Positions 10,054-21,800 of a stretch of 64,000 nucleotides of DNA are shown here, piece after piece. A program made the translations under genes and the position numbers. Under the pieces are notes generated by a model. That model was not told the origin of the DNA and searched no databases. It worked only from the letters and a program-made list of their open reading frames with translations. The stretch is from Fistulifera solaris (taxonomy: Eukaryota; Bacillariophyta; Bacillariophyceae; Naviculales; Stauroneidaceae), in contig AP026126.1 of NCBI GenBank assembly GCA_030295235.1, forward strand, positions 558,001-622,000. The letters are read 5' to 3'. Position 1 is the first letter of the stretch. Each line of letters begins with the position of its first letter.

Positions 10054-11420
10054 TTAAGATTCTTGCCCTGATGCCGCAAAGGCTCGAACGGTCCTTATAA
10101 ATCCAACCAAGGCCTCAGCATCTTCTGCAGTTCGCAGGCGCTTATCGGCTGGCTCGGTATCTGATCCGCTCGTCGCCGTGGCCTGATCGTCTGATTGGTC
10201 GGTAAGTACGCCTAGGCCGGCTGTCTTCTCGTGTATTTCAGGGCCTTCGTGAATGAGCCGTTGAACTTCTTTCATTTGGTTCTCCAGGCTCTTCGATGCT
10301 TCGTCGCTAGAGGCGGGCCCGCTGGATGGGTCTTCAAGCAGCGACTTTGCTCTATCTAGCCAGGCTGCAGTTTGAACAACTGTAGTCTTCTTTGAATATA
10401 TATGACCGTCTTGTGGTTGTGCTCCGGCGACAGCTGCAGTTGTCGCGGCTAACTTCTTGGCAGAATCACGTTGTTGTGATTCGAGTCGTCTATGCCATCG
10501 TTTCTCGAGATGTAATAGTTCAGACTGTTGGTCAAGATCAGTGAGGCTCAGTGTACAAGCGATATCAGTGCAGAGAAAACCGCTATACTTACTTGAGCTT
10601 TGTCGATGGAAGACGCATTGTTTGGACTTCGGACTGCAGGATGGAAAACGCGCTTGCCAATACAAGCATCACCAGTAAATTTCTTAGTTATCCTCATAGG
10701 GTCACACTGAAGCTTTTCGGAGAGATAAGTGCGCAAAGTTGTGCCAGCGGGTGCATCAAGGTATCCTGAGTTGAAGTCTTGTATTACCCTTGCTACATAA
10801 GCTTCCTCTTCAGCGGTCCATTTACCGCGCCTTAACCGCCCATTCCTCTCTGAACCCAACAACTTTGATGCGTCATTATCAGAGATTGCAGTCACAACAA
10901 TCTGCGATGGAATGAGGGCCGTAGCACTGTCGTCGGAACCATGCGATCTTGGCGACTTATCTTCTTCGGCTTTCTTCGCTCTCAGTTTTTCCTCGTGAAA
11001 CTCGTTAACTTTTGAGGGTTCTAAGATCTTGATATGCTGTTCTGGGGGCTCTATTTTTCCTGGAAAACTTGCAGCCTCCTTTTCTAGTTTCGTATCGGCA
11101 TCCTCATTTTTCAAAGCAGTAACTTCAACCAGATCCGACCGTAATGTCGATGCTTCTTTGCTAGGCACCTCATCCTTGTAACTGCTATTCGTAACAACAT
11201 TATCAGCATCTGATACTGAGCGCTGAGCTTTCGCGTCGGGACTTTCATTGTCGTTTTCCTGCTCAGTGGAGGGAACGCCTTCCAGCTTGGACCGCCCTTT
11301 TTCTGTCATTTTTAGCATCCCCGACGGAGAAGACTGCACCACTCTCCTGCACTGTTTGGAGTCGATTTCCAACAAAACTTGACACTCCGTAGGCTCCACG
11401 GTATCCAAGGCCCTTTTCAA
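10054..11420 (-). CDS. SANT/Myb-like-domain protein of a stramenopile family
   Basis: Unknown function, probably nuclear. An acidic, disordered N-terminal region (about 1-195) precedes a conserved block RGKWTAEEEAYVARVIQDF ... PAGTTLRTYLSEKL ... CDPMRITKKF, which resembles a SANT/Myb helix and recurs in many diatom and oomycete proteins (family knowledge, not searched). A Lys/Arg-rich helix (HLEKRWHRRLESQQRD) and a low-complexity tail follow. A 68-bp intron lies at 10525-10592 (phase 0). The open frame begins at 11420 with TTG directly after a stop. Either translation starts at ATG 11318, or a further 5' exon joins at an acceptor near 11433. Length is about 398-432 residues. Confidence 0.75.
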
Positions 11421-11482
11421 ATTACTCCATTGACTTCAGAAAGATACTTTGTGCTGCAAGTTCATTGAAAAGAGTGGAGCAG

Positions 11483-11605
11483 ATGGCAGGCCAGGATCAA
11501 GGAGATGATGGGAACTTTTTTCCAATGGAGATTCGAGATACCGACTTCAACCTCCCAAACCTTCAAGCTGTCCAATTGGCCAGTGTATTATCCCAAGAGT
11601 ACTAA
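11483..11605 (+). CDS. Small ORF, 40 residues, unrecognised
   Basis: ATG at 11483 opens a 40-codon frame encoding an acidic peptide (starts MAGQDQGDDGNFF, ends VLSQEY) just upstream of, and divergent from, the SANT-like gene. It has no hydrophobic segment. It could be a real small protein, an exon of an unresolved gene, or chance; composition looks protein-like but no homologue is known to me. Confidence 0.25.
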   Translation: MAGQDQGDDGNFFPMEIRDTDFNLPNLQAVQLASVLSQEY

Positions 11606-12502
11606 CCGCGAACAGGTTGAATCGTGAACTTGATTACCGGTAAGATTCGATGCACTGTAGAAAAGACACACGCTTCAATAAAGACAACCAATGAGAATTC
11701 ACCGCCAATTGCCCAGGCTTGCAACTGTGAACGAAACTGTAAAACGGCAACTTTCGCTTTTCGCGGTAATTTTTTCTTTGGTTGCTACTCCGGAGTAGTT
11801 GCGATGAAAGACGAAGCGGAAGGGGGAAGAAAACGAGCGGAACAAATAGGAAAGTATCAGATCAGCTCCTATTTTACTGCTGAAATTCACTTACAAAAAC
11901 GTCTACAACAACTGAAATGATAATGCTGCGACCCCCAGAATTTTTATTGGCCTTGAATAAAGACGGACGATACAGGGTGGCACGATCGATTGACATTCCC
12001 CTCGCGCCATTTTTATGAAATTTTTTCGAACGCCTCGATTAATCACGAATGACTGTGCAATCACGAGTTCGATGACTCTCCAGTCTCCAGCTTTCCAGCA
12101 TTGATCGTCGGGTAATACAAAACATGTTCGATGTTTCGAGCTCAATTCATCATGGCTGTGTCCTACATAATAAATTATAGTTGTTGAATTATGTGGATAA
12201 TTTTGGTACCGTTTGAAGTGAGCACACGCTTTGATAACGGTTCCGTGATTGATTATAACGGTAATCGCTAATTGACTTTCGTGATGCAAACGTCTCACAA
12301 GGTTATTTGCAGGGACAACGTCATTGGGGCACTGTTTGTTCCGAAGTGCTCGCTACTTGCTTTGGCCGTGTTGTCCGTTGCACGAGGCTCGAGCGAGGCA
12401 TGGCAACGAAACCACAAACCACCATGTTGTGTGCTGCAACTTGCTGTTGATAAACGATTGAAAGGCAGCACATCATTTGTTTCTACCAAATTTATTTGAA
12501 AT
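11606..12502. other. Intergenic spacer upstream of proteolipid gene
   Basis: About 900 bp. Frames of 98 residues (plus, 11624-11920) and 131 residues (minus, 11903-12298) are open but show no domain. It probably holds the 5' region of the proteolipid gene. Confidence 0.45.
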
Positions 12503-13160
12503 ATGGATAATCCATCAGCGTTTGACACCTGTCCAACCATTGCGCCCTTCCTGGGTTATGCGGGTGTGGCTTTGTCGATTATTCTCGCGAGTGAGTGACC
12601 TACAATGTCCACAAGAACGAATAATAGATTGGTTGGCTGACTGTGTTCTCTTTTCTATCATAGACACTGGGGCTGCAATGGGAACAGCTAGAGCAGGTGT
12701 GGGTATTATGCAGAGCGGAATAAAAAGCCCTGACCTTGTTTGGAGAAACTTAATTCCAATTGTCATGGCCGGTGTGAATGGTATTTATGGTTTGATCACC
12801 AGCATCGTTGTTCTTGGGTCAATCGCCATGCCGAGTATGGGAGGAAATAACCGCTATTCACTGTATACTGGTTGTGCGCATCTCGCTGCTGGGCTTTGTT
12901 GCGGTTTAAGTGGCCTCGGTTCCGGCGCCTGCATCGGTATTGCTGGTGATGCCGCCATTATGGCTTGCGGATCGTACGATGTCGAATCAAAAAGATCGAT
13001 TGGAAGACGCCGAGGCGACGGAAAGAAGAAATCTGGCGGCGGAGAAAAATTATTTGTTGCCATGGTGTTGGTACAAGTTTTTGCTGGGAATATCGCTCTG
13101 TACGGCTTGATTGCATCGATCATCCTTAGTCAACAAATATTTTATTGCGGGGGTGAATAA
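12503..13160 (+). CDS. V-type ATPase proteolipid (c subunit)-like protein lacking the proton-carrying glutamate
   Basis: c subunits form the membrane rotor of the V-ATPase. The 194-residue protein aligns by eye with a c subunit along its length: APFLGYAGVALSII, MGTARAGVGI, NLIPIVMAGVNGIYGLI, HLAAGLCCGL and GSGACIGIAGD, then a Gly/Lys/Arg-rich loop (SIGRRRGDGKKKSGGG), then LFVAMVLVQVFAGNIALYGL. Canonical c subunits have Glu in the last helix (FAEVLGLYG or FSEVLGLYG); here the codon is GGG, Gly. The other half (VMAGVNGIYG) also lacks Glu, as normal for c. The loop insertion between helices 3 and 4 is unusual. A 73-bp intron occupies 12591-12663. It may be a non-translocating rotor paralogue; c'' is less likely by alignment. 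Confidence 0.85.
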
Positions 13161-13434
13161 ACAAAACCGTAGGCACACTACGCGTCGGTATCAGAATATA
13201 CAGGCAAACTAATTGCAACTTTGTCAATCATACAAGAATAAGTAAGTTACCATAAACTTCATGAACACACTTCATTCTTGAGGCACTGTCAAAACTTTAT
13301 TTCTCGCTAGATTTCATTTCGCTGGATCACTATCAACAAGTGAAGCCAAATATTTTTTTGATTACAGGCCGTTCGGCTGGCAAATAGCTAATTTCAAAAG
13401 TCCCAGATGATTGGCGTCGTCGACACGACTTGAA

Positions 13435-13454
13435 CGACTTGATTGCAGTCGTGA
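13435..13454 (+). repeat. Dispersed hairpin motif, degenerate copy
   Basis: CGACTTGATTGCAGTCGTGA keeps the paired CGACT/AGTCG stem and matches the consensus at about 16 of 20 positions. Confidence 0.45.
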
Positions 13455-13657
13455 CCAGAACGAATACGAATGATATGGCAAACAATAGGTTAACCAATGA
13501 AAGAAGGATATTTGAAAGATGTGATTGCGATCAACGCGTGGTGACTAGTCTAGCTTAGCATAGTCATTTGCGTCGTGCGACTACGATTATCTGTGTCGAA
13601 AGGCTCGTTCTTTGGAAAAACTGCACTATAGACACCAAGTGTAGTCTCAACTTTAAC

Positions 13658-13680
13658 GTGACTGGATTCAGTCATGATCA
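13658..13680 (+). repeat. Dispersed hairpin motif, copy 2
   Basis: GTGACTGGATTCAGTCATGA retains the GACTG/CAGTC stem; the loop is shorter by one T. It lies about 500 bp after the proteolipid stop and 550 bp before PRP40. Confidence 0.7.
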
Positions 13681-14205
13681 CAACAAACATGGACGATTGG
13701 AAGGGGAACAACTAGTTTCACAAAGGAAACAGATATGCTACAGATTATCTAACAATTGAAAATAAAGGTAACAACATTATCATTGATTTGACTTTTCAAT
13801 TGTTCGCATCGGAATTCTTCCGGATCTATATTCGCAGCTACGTTTTGCTCGGTACTTGTACCTGACTCACCGGTACCCGATGATGTTCACAGTTGTTTTA
13901 CTCGCCTCGTTGAATTTTTTTTGAATGGTGCCCCGTCGCTTCATGCTTCTTTTAAATCATTAAGATCGTTTCGATTAAAAAGAGGCAACAACTTAGTAAT
14001 CATCAAGCACAGGAGAGCAGAAAGGTGACAAGGGACAGGCACGCCGTTTGCGAAACTTCTGTTGCTGTGTGTTCCTTATTTTGTCGGCAATTACTTTAGA
14101 AATTGATGTCAGACCAAGCCAGCATACTAAGCGTGCAAGGACGTGGTATCTTTTCGTAAAGCCAATCTGTGAGTACCTGGCTGGAAATTTTAGCGTTTTT
14201 TCACG

Positions 14206-16376
14206 ATGGATCGTACGCCAGGACCTGCGAGATCGCAAGGAAGATCAAATAATGGCACTGGAAGAGGTCCACCGCAACCTATCTTTGATAGACGAGAACC
14301 GCGGAGGGGATTGCCCGGCAACCACCTTGGGATGCATGGCAATTCCGGATGGCGAGGTTATCCAGGACCAGGCCGTTTTCGCCAGCATCGTCCTCCCGGA
14401 CCTATCCACGGGAGAGGATTACCTATACCCCGCCCAGGACCCCCACCACCTCCTCCTCGTCAATCACTGCCACCACCTCCGCCGCCCATGTTTGCCCATG
14501 CTGCACCGCGGGGATCTTCTTTACATCTCGGTCGCGGACGAGGGGGTGGTCCGCCTGTGATAAGGCCACCAATACACCAAGGCACAAGGCACGGGCCTGG
14601 TTTTTCACTTCATCCCCTAGACCTCCTCTCATTCCCCCTCCCCCTCCGCTACCCCAGGCGTATCCGATTCCTCCGCAAAGCAACCATATCTTTCCAACGA
14701 TCCCACCACCGCTAACCGGCTATATTCCTCAATCAGGCATACCGCCTGTACACCCACCTGTTCATACAACTACCAATACTGTCAATAACAACCACAACTC
14801 CGTTTGGTCCGAATTCACATCTCCTGCTGGTGTGAAATACTATTACAATTCAGTCACGAAACAAAGCACCTACGAGAAACCAGCTGGGTTTGTGTCTCCT
14901 CAGCTAACTTCTACCACTCCGCAACAAGCTACGACAAATGCTTCTGAATGGAAAGAGTACACCGACAATGCTACCGGCAGGAAGTATTACTCGGATGGCG
15001 TCACAACCACTTGGGAAAGGCCAGCAAGTTTGTCTAAGCCTACGTTTCCTTTGTCAACCGATAAAGCAGGTTCTTCATCGAGTTCTAGCGATCCACCAAA
15101 CAAACGGCTGAAATTTACCACTAGGCCGAAAAACGAGTTTGGAAGCAAAGAGGAGGCAATAGCTGCTTTCAAGGGATTTCTGATTGCAAAAGATGTGTCC
15201 CCGACAATAAAATGGAGTGAGCTTACAAAATTGTATTCCTCAGATCCTCGTTGGATGATTTGCGAAGACGCCTTGGCAACTGGAGAAAGGAAGCAGGCCC
15301 TTGCTGAATATCAGACCAAACGAGCGAACGAGCTCCGCCAGATGGAGCGCCAAGAAAAGATCCGTGCACGGGAAGCTTTCATGGAACTTCTGACAGATTT
15401 CTTACCAAAATTGAAAGCCTTATCATCATGGAAAACATCCTTCACCGACATTCGTGATTCTTTATCACGAGACGACCGATTTCACGCCGTAGCCGACGAA
15501 TCGACACGAGAGAGTCTTTTCCTAGATTTTTGTGAGGAAATAAGGAAAAGAGAAGAAAGAAAGAAGCTCGACCGGCGTCGACAAGCTAAGGAAAATTTCA
15601 TTGCTTTTCTGTCTGAAAAACAAGAGGGCGGTTATCTTAGCTTTGCTTCGACATGGAACTCTTTCGTGGCATCCCTTGATGAGAACGATAAGAACGATGA
15701 ACGATTTGGCGAATCAATTCACATGTCGGATTCTGACAGAGAAACGTACTTTGCCGATTTTGTACATGACCTTCTGGTATCTGAGGAGGACAAACGTTGG
15801 CGTCTTCGCGATATGAAACGGATGTCGGTAGATGTGGAGCGGGATGCTTACGAAAACTTTCTTTGTCGACTCGCCCGTGACGACGAAAAGCTTTTCCCAT
15901 GGTCTGGGTGGAGAGACATTGAAGACGCAATAACCGTCGACTCGAGCTACTTATTACTTTATGAGCTTGATTCAGACGCTCCAAAAGTGGTATTCGAAGA
16001 ATTTCTTTCCGAATGGAACCACCGATACCGAAAAGATCAAGAAATCTTGGCGGAACTGCTAAGACCATCCTCACATATAAAACTTGTCGTTGACCGTGAA
16101 ACGTCATTCAATACTTTTAAAGAAGCCATCTTAGAAGCGGCACAAAGGTCCCCTGGTCTACTGGACGAGGTACATGATATTTTCAATCAAGCCGAACCTG
16201 TATCTAGTGCCAAAGTCTTTTTGAGAGAGATGCAATTAAAAAACGGGATCGGAAGACCCGTTATCCGTCGCGCCGGAGCTTTGCGCATAGGTCATTACGA
16301 TTCTAGCGAAGACGAAGGAGAGATAACCGAAGACGCTGAGATGGAAAGTAAGGGGCGCACAACACACAACGAGTAG
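14206..16376 (+). CDS. PRPF40: PRP40-like U1 snRNP-associated splicing factor (WW and FF domains)
   Basis: PRP40 bridges the 5' splice site and branch-point complexes in early spliceosomes. The N-terminal ~190 residues are Arg/Gly/Pro-rich with polyproline. Two WW domains follow (about 200-230, WSEFTSPAGVKYYYN...YEKP; about 247-276, WKEYTDNATGRKYYSD...WERP). Then come FF domains from about 310, starting SKEEAIAAFKGFLIAKDV and continuing with charged repeats to about 620, and an acidic/Arg tail. One base is missing in the T run at 14601-14605 (or the adjacent C run), moving the frame from the start codon's frame to that of the WW domains. The corrected length is about 723 residues. It is convergent with the next gene, 107 bp apart. 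Confidence 0.88.
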
Positions 16377-16483
16377 AACCACTAAGTTAGAATGTTGCAT
16401 GCGGCATAAGAGGGAATATGATTTGAAATCGCCGTCAATGGGGAATTCTAAAGCGGTTGTAACCCTCAGCAGCATGCGTAAGA

Positions 16484-18046
16484 TCAAAGATGTACTGCAA
16501 GAAGCGAAACAGCATGCAATGATCGCTGTCTGAGTTTTTCTTCTGCATCTGGTCGTACGCCACAACAGGCCAAACTTTCGACCAGTCCGAACTGTTTGGC
16601 CAATCGCGGATGTGCGCTTGTTAGAACGGTGAACGCTAACAAGAGCTCAATCGTCTCACTGTTAACTGCACTTTGCTGAATTTCAGCTGTGGCATGATTT
16701 ACTACAGCTTCCATTAGGTCTGGATTGTAAATCAAGAGTTTCATGCTTGATGAATTGGACGCTATACGGAGCATTGTTTGCATCGCAAGAATTCGCGTGC
16801 CTTTTTCCGAATCATTGGCTAATGTAACGAGTGCTTTGATAGCGAAGGGTATTCTGGCGAGAGTGAAAGCGCTGAACTGATTCTTTGAGTGCTCCGAAAG
16901 GGCCAATGCTGCCCAAAGGCGGATGCTTGCATTAAAAGAGCTGGACAAGCATAACAAGACCTTCATCATCTTGTAGTAAGCGTTGTGACCGACTGCAATG
17001 TATCTCGCAAGTCGCATCAAGGAATACGCAGCGACTGTAGCTACTTCATCTTCCGTCGACGTATCTGATGCAATACGAATAAGACGAGGCACAATTTCTG
17101 CACATCGATTTATCAGCGCACCAGCAGTTCTTCTCTGTATAAGACGAAAAATGACTCTTGCCGAATCGACTCTGACGTCGAGTGATTTCAGATTGGACAC
17201 CATCAACTTCGCAATCGCTCCTTTGTTGTGATTGCAGATCAGTGATTTGAATTTATTGTCCGATACCACTATCTCTACCGTTTTAATGGCAAGTAATTTT
17301 GTAGGGGTATGACTGACGCCAAGGAACAGTTCAAGTGAATCTAGAAACCGGCCTGTCTGCACCAGCTTTCTTCGATTCCGTTTTTCTGTTGCCAAGTTAT
17401 GAAGAATCTGAGCAACATAGAAGCGGACTACGTAATCTTTTGTGACCAGTGCGCAATCCAGTAGGTTTCCTGCGGTTTTTGGTAGTTTAGCAACGTACAT
17501 TCCATTTTCTCGATCGCGGGTCCATGCACTCAGAATCATAGCAGCAAGTTCCGCCTGATCGTCGTTCGATCGCATGAGATAGAGAAGCAAACCAATGAGG
17601 ACGTGTCCGTCCTTGATGAAAAGGAATGATACTTTGATCTCTCGTAGATCATGAAGCAACGCCAACAACGCTCTTTGCGACAGCATCCCCTTTTGTTTGT
17701 GCAACAGAACCGCAAGGAGTAACAATAGTTCGGCGCCTTGATCGCAGAAAAAGGGGCTGGTTACATTAGCTGCGTTGAAGAGAAGGCTTCGAAGCAAATT
17801 GCATGTCAGAACAGTTGAGCGATCATCACTCGATTTTCGGCACCGATTAAGACATTTCAGAACAAGCGTGGCGGCACCGTTGTCACAGAGAAAGCAGCAA
17901 TCAGTCGGGCTGAGGTTTGTGAAGAAAGTATTCGCTACCTTTAGAAGTTCAATCTCGGTTTCCAGGTCCGGAGCTTCGACAATTAATTCTAACAGTCGCA
18001 CGCTTTCGCATATTCTCGTCGAGCTGCACGTCGAGTCTCTCATCAT
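16484..18046 (-). CDS. Armadillo/HEAT-like alpha-solenoid protein
   Basis: A 520-residue protein built of repeated helices with the spacing and Leu/Ala pattern of armadillo repeats (for example FYVAQILHNLATEKRNRRKL, AAYSLMRLARYIA, AALALSEHSKN and LAMQTMLRIASNSS). There is no catalytic motif, signal peptide or membrane segment. Its partner is unknown; such folds usually act as protein-binding scaffolds. The start chosen is ATG 18046; the open frame continues upstream to a GTG at 18163 without a better ATG. No intron is seen. It is divergent from the TRF4-like gene. Confidence 0.75.
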   Translation of the reverse strand: MMRDSTCSSTRICESVRLLELIVEAPDLETEIELLKVANTFFTNLSPTDCCFLCDNGAATLVLKCLNRCRKSSDDRSTVLTCNLLRSLLFNAANVTSPFFCDQGAELLLLLAVLLHKQKGMLSQRALLALLHDLREIKVSFLFIKDGHVLIGLLLYLMRSNDDQAELAAMILSAWTRDRENGMYVAKLPKTAGNLLDCALVTKDYVVRFYVAQILHNLATEKRNRRKLVQTGRFLDSLELFLGVSHTPTKLLAIKTVEIVVSDNKFKSLICNHNKGAIAKLMVSNLKSLDVRVDSARVIFRLIQRRTAGALINRCAEIVPRLIRIASDTSTEDEVATVAAYSLMRLARYIAVGHNAYYKMMKVLLCLSSSFNASIRLWAALALSEHSKNQFSAFTLARIPFAIKALVTLANDSEKGTRILAMQTMLRIASNSSSMKLLIYNPDLMEAVVNHATAEIQQSAVNSETIELLLAFTVLTSAHPRLAKQFGLVESLACCGVRPDAEEKLRQRSLHAVSLLAVHL

Positions 18047-18866
18047 GGCATGGTTTTTGATACTTGAGGACAAGCTTCGACCGATTTGTTTTTTGCAAAT
18101 GATTATTCTACGATTATGACTTTGTATGTGCCTAACGGAAATCTTGTCTAATACAGCACCCACATGAAAGCTCTAAGTACTGAAATGCTATACCACGTTT
18201 GTTTTTCGCCTGAATATGTCGTTTTTTATCGAATTAGGTGTTTCTTATTTACTGAAATAAAAACTTCACAAAAGTGGCTTGGCAACGCCTTCTTTATATA
18301 AAGCCTTTCGGAGTCTATCTTCCATTAGGCGTTTTGCCCATAGCGCCGATCCCAATTTTAGCGTCACTAACCCTCCTAGCGCTCAACGACTTTGATGAAG
18401 CGGTAAGGTTAAGTGTTACCTGGTACGGACGTAACGAAGCAAAGCTTAATCTCCGGGTCCCGTTGAATACCGGTCAGCGACGACCTTGCGAAGAATTTAG
18501 ATGGCCGGTGCTATTTCAACTGTCCCGCAAACAGTACATTGCATCTTGCATCGGCTCTTCGCTGTCGCACCTCGCGGCTTGCGGAGCCACAAGCCACAGA
18601 GTCGGCCCGATTGTGTTGCAGACCGCACGACGCACGACTTCGTCGATGGTTGGGTGGTACGTTATTTTCCTCTACAAGAATCTTGGTTATTGAATAAACT
18701 CAGACGTTCGCTAATCAGCAATTGAATAGGACGACTGGGTTTATCTCTTGAGTGGAAAGGTTATAACACTTATTGGGTACTCCTTTTGTTTCAGCAAGAA
18801 GGAGAGAAGAAACGGAGAAAAATTTGTTGGAACGTTTTGTGCGGCAAACAGGTTGCCAGCTGACAA
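18047..18866. other. Divergent intergenic spacer
   Basis: About 820 bp between the armadillo-like gene (minus) and the TRF4-like gene (plus). A 139-residue frame (18274-18693, GTG start) shows no recognisable domain and is not called. No repeat was found. Confidence 0.45.
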
Positions 18867-21800
18867 ATGAGTGTGGAGAAGCAGAACGGGGCAAAAGAAA
18901 TTTCTGTGAAGCAAATAGAAATTCAAAAATCGTCGAGCATGCATAATCAATCTTCAGTGAATCCGGAAACCATGGAAAGATTGCCTCCATCGACATCGGA
19001 CCCACATGTTCTCAAGACTGCCAGCATTACTGAAAACGAGTCTTTTCGAAACGGGGAAAACGAGGTGCGAGACTGGATCGAAGCCCTCGACGCTCGGGAG
19101 CGTAGTTGTGCCCTCGCTTTCGTGGATGAATCGTTTTTGACGGCGCTTTTATCCTTTGCATCATGGTCCCTTTCGCCTTCAACCGCCAAAGGGGGTCCGA
19201 GTAAGTACAATAGCGTTTTGAGTACAATCCTACGTCGTCCCGGCGTCTGTTCGTCGGTCAGCGATTCCCGTCACGTTGAATGATGAAGATTCCATTCGAC
19301 TAGGGCGAAGAGCAATCGACAACTTTGATGTTGAGCGGTCGGGTATACATTGTGTGAAAAATCAATTCAGATTACTTATGCATTCTCAAACCTTTCTTTC
19401 TTATTATTCAGGCAACCAAATCGACTGGACTGCGACGGTGGATGTGGACGCTTTCTCGGAGTCCATGCTTGGGCGTCCGCATGAAATATTATTATCGGTA
19501 TCTAGCGCAGAAGATGGCAATGTTGAAGCAAAAGACGAATTCGACAAAAGCACGAAGGCGACACATGCGACTATCGAAGAAACAGGGCGTGAACTTATTG
19601 ATTCTAATGCGTTAAGGATACCAAGGAACAAAAATGCTCGAGAACTTGCACTTAGCGATTTCAACCTGATATCACGTGTTATCAACAAGGCATACCTTGT
19701 CTTTCCGGCTGTTTTTCGCCATTTTGATGCAGAATTTGGGGATGAGAAGAGCCCCGCAATCGTTGTGACTCATGACGATAAGAGCGAGTGGCAACAAGCG
19801 CTGAATGCATTCGACGAAGTTTTTACACACTTCTTTGGTTCAGGTTTTCTGATTAATGTCGATTTGTCTCAAACATCGATTGAAACGCTCTTGTTTTTAC
19901 GGTTGGAGCACTTGAAGAAAGTGAACAATTTTGTTCCTTTGGCACTTATCTTTCTCGTTCGTCTCGAGGTCGCCGCTATATTGTCCTTTAAAGATGAATT
20001 TCATTCAAGCCATGATCCTACTACGAGATTACGGAAGCCTTTATCTCGATTATTGTTCACCACCACAATGCTTGCGTCGAATACTCAGATTAATTGTAGC
20101 TTGGCTTCTTTTCTGTCGGCGTTCTGCATACCCAGTGATTCATCTATCGACATTACCTCTCTTTGGCTCACTCCTCTCAGCTATCTTTCATACGTTGAAC
20201 GCAACAACATGAAGTACGACTGGGTCGCTTTAGACAACGCCATCGGTCTGTCATTGAATCAGGTAGAGGCCCCGAATCCCGCCGACGATGAAGTTTGCAT
20301 TCGTAGCGAAGGTACCGGCACCGAATCGAAAGAAGCTCAAATAATAGACGTACAGAATGCCACTAGCGAGAGCCACGACAATTTGTCCATTCATCTAAAG
20401 AAGAAGAGGAAATCGAGAAAGCGAAAGGTGCGTATTTTTGGCGAACTTCCTTTTTTTCTTTCGTTGTAGCAGTCTTACATTTACATGTTTTCTTACATTT
20501 TTCAGGGAGGAAAGAAAAGTTCTCACAGCGAAAAGCATAGTATTGAGACGATAGACGTGGAGGTAGAGCGTGGAATCAAGGAAGTTGTCGTAACAATGGC
20601 GGGGACGCCTCCGATAGATTCCGAAAGTCTGGTGATAAAGCCAATTTTTTCTCCCCATATTGTCTCAGATGAAGTGCTGCCACATCTTAATCAGTCTATT
20701 TCAATATCAAGTGAAGACACAGATCAATCTCTGAGTGCTAAAGACGACGCGGGTAACAAAGACACGTCAGCAGCAGTTGGAGTACCGGTACCGGCACCGA
20801 TTGCTGCGCCCGAGTCGCATCCTTCACAAACGGCTCGAAACGCGGAGATTGAAGAGGACGATGAAGATGCGTGGGAAAGGGTCGAAGTTCGTGGAAGAGG
20901 CAACCGCAGAAAGGGTAGTGATCAGCAGATTCCAGTGAAGAATCGTCCTCACAGTGGCGGACCCGAAACGAGTGGATTAAAAAAAGGCGAAAGGGCCGAG
21001 ATCCGTAGCATCGAGAAAGAAGGTTGCGAACCGTAAAGTTGCAAAAGACATTCTTTCTTCCGTTTTGGACAAGGTAGCGGACGAAGTGCAAGTCAAGAAA
21101 GCTACTAGTTCAAAGCAAGCAGACAACCCCTGGAAAGTTACAAGCAATGTCCTGTCCAACCGATCAGAACCAAAAGTACTTTCTCACGTTCAGTCGAGAA
21201 AAATGACTCCCCCGCGCGAAAAGACCATGCGAGATGTTCTGCTAGGGGCTCAAGAGAGAACTATTTGTGAAAAGCAGCCGTCTGGTGTGCAGAACAATAG
21301 CTCTCCCAACAAGGATCAAGTTGGTCGAACGAAACTCGCCTCATCTAAAGTGGACAAGGACATTTCAGCCGCTACTCTAGCGGATCAAAATACTGCTCCT
21401 ACGTACCAGGAAACGGTCTCCGCCGTTTCAACACCGTCAAATGTCGCCACAAAACAAAACCAAAATTCATCTGAGGAAAGAATTTCGAAGAGTGACTCCT
21501 CCAGCGTGGACGAAACAAGCGAAACGGCTCTAAGCAATGGCCGGCAGTCCACACAACCGAAACCTGGTACAAGCAGTGACAATCCACCGCTCCCGACCTT
21601 GTTGAACCCGGATAATGCCAACAGTACAACTTCTTCCGTAGCGTCGAGCCTTGAAATTCCCAGCGGTTGTCACCGACACCACGCAGGCACCGGAGACGTC
21701 AATGACGTTGGTTATCACCTTTTGGACGTCTGTGACCAGTTAAGCCGAGACATGTGCTTGTTCATGAGCAGACGAGCGTTAGCTCTCGGTGCGCGTCGTC

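Larger units (their letters stand above)
13161..14205. other. Intergenic spacer with hairpin-motif copies
   Basis: About 1.05 kb between two plus-strand genes. It holds a good motif copy at 13658-13680 and a degenerate one at 13435-13454. A 63-residue open frame at 13568 overlaps the former and is not credible. A CACCGGTACCCG palindrome is near 13868. Confidence 0.5.

Noticed and set aside
11903-12298. 131-residue minus-strand ORF
   Set aside because: No similarity, no intron logic, overlaps the presumed upstream region of the proteolipid gene.
12503-13160. Assignment of the proteolipid as V-ATPase c'' (VMA16)
   Set aside because: Order of motifs (IGTA-like MGTARAGVGI, then IPIVMAGVNGIYG, then HLAAGLCCG) aligns better with the four-helix c subunit.
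16989-17003. CGACTGCAATG word within the armadillo-like gene
   Set aside because: Coding sequence with no paired arm; chance match.
18274-18693. 139-residue plus-strand ORF
   Set aside because: GTG start, no recognisable domain, lies in a divergent spacer, composition not protein-like in the second half.
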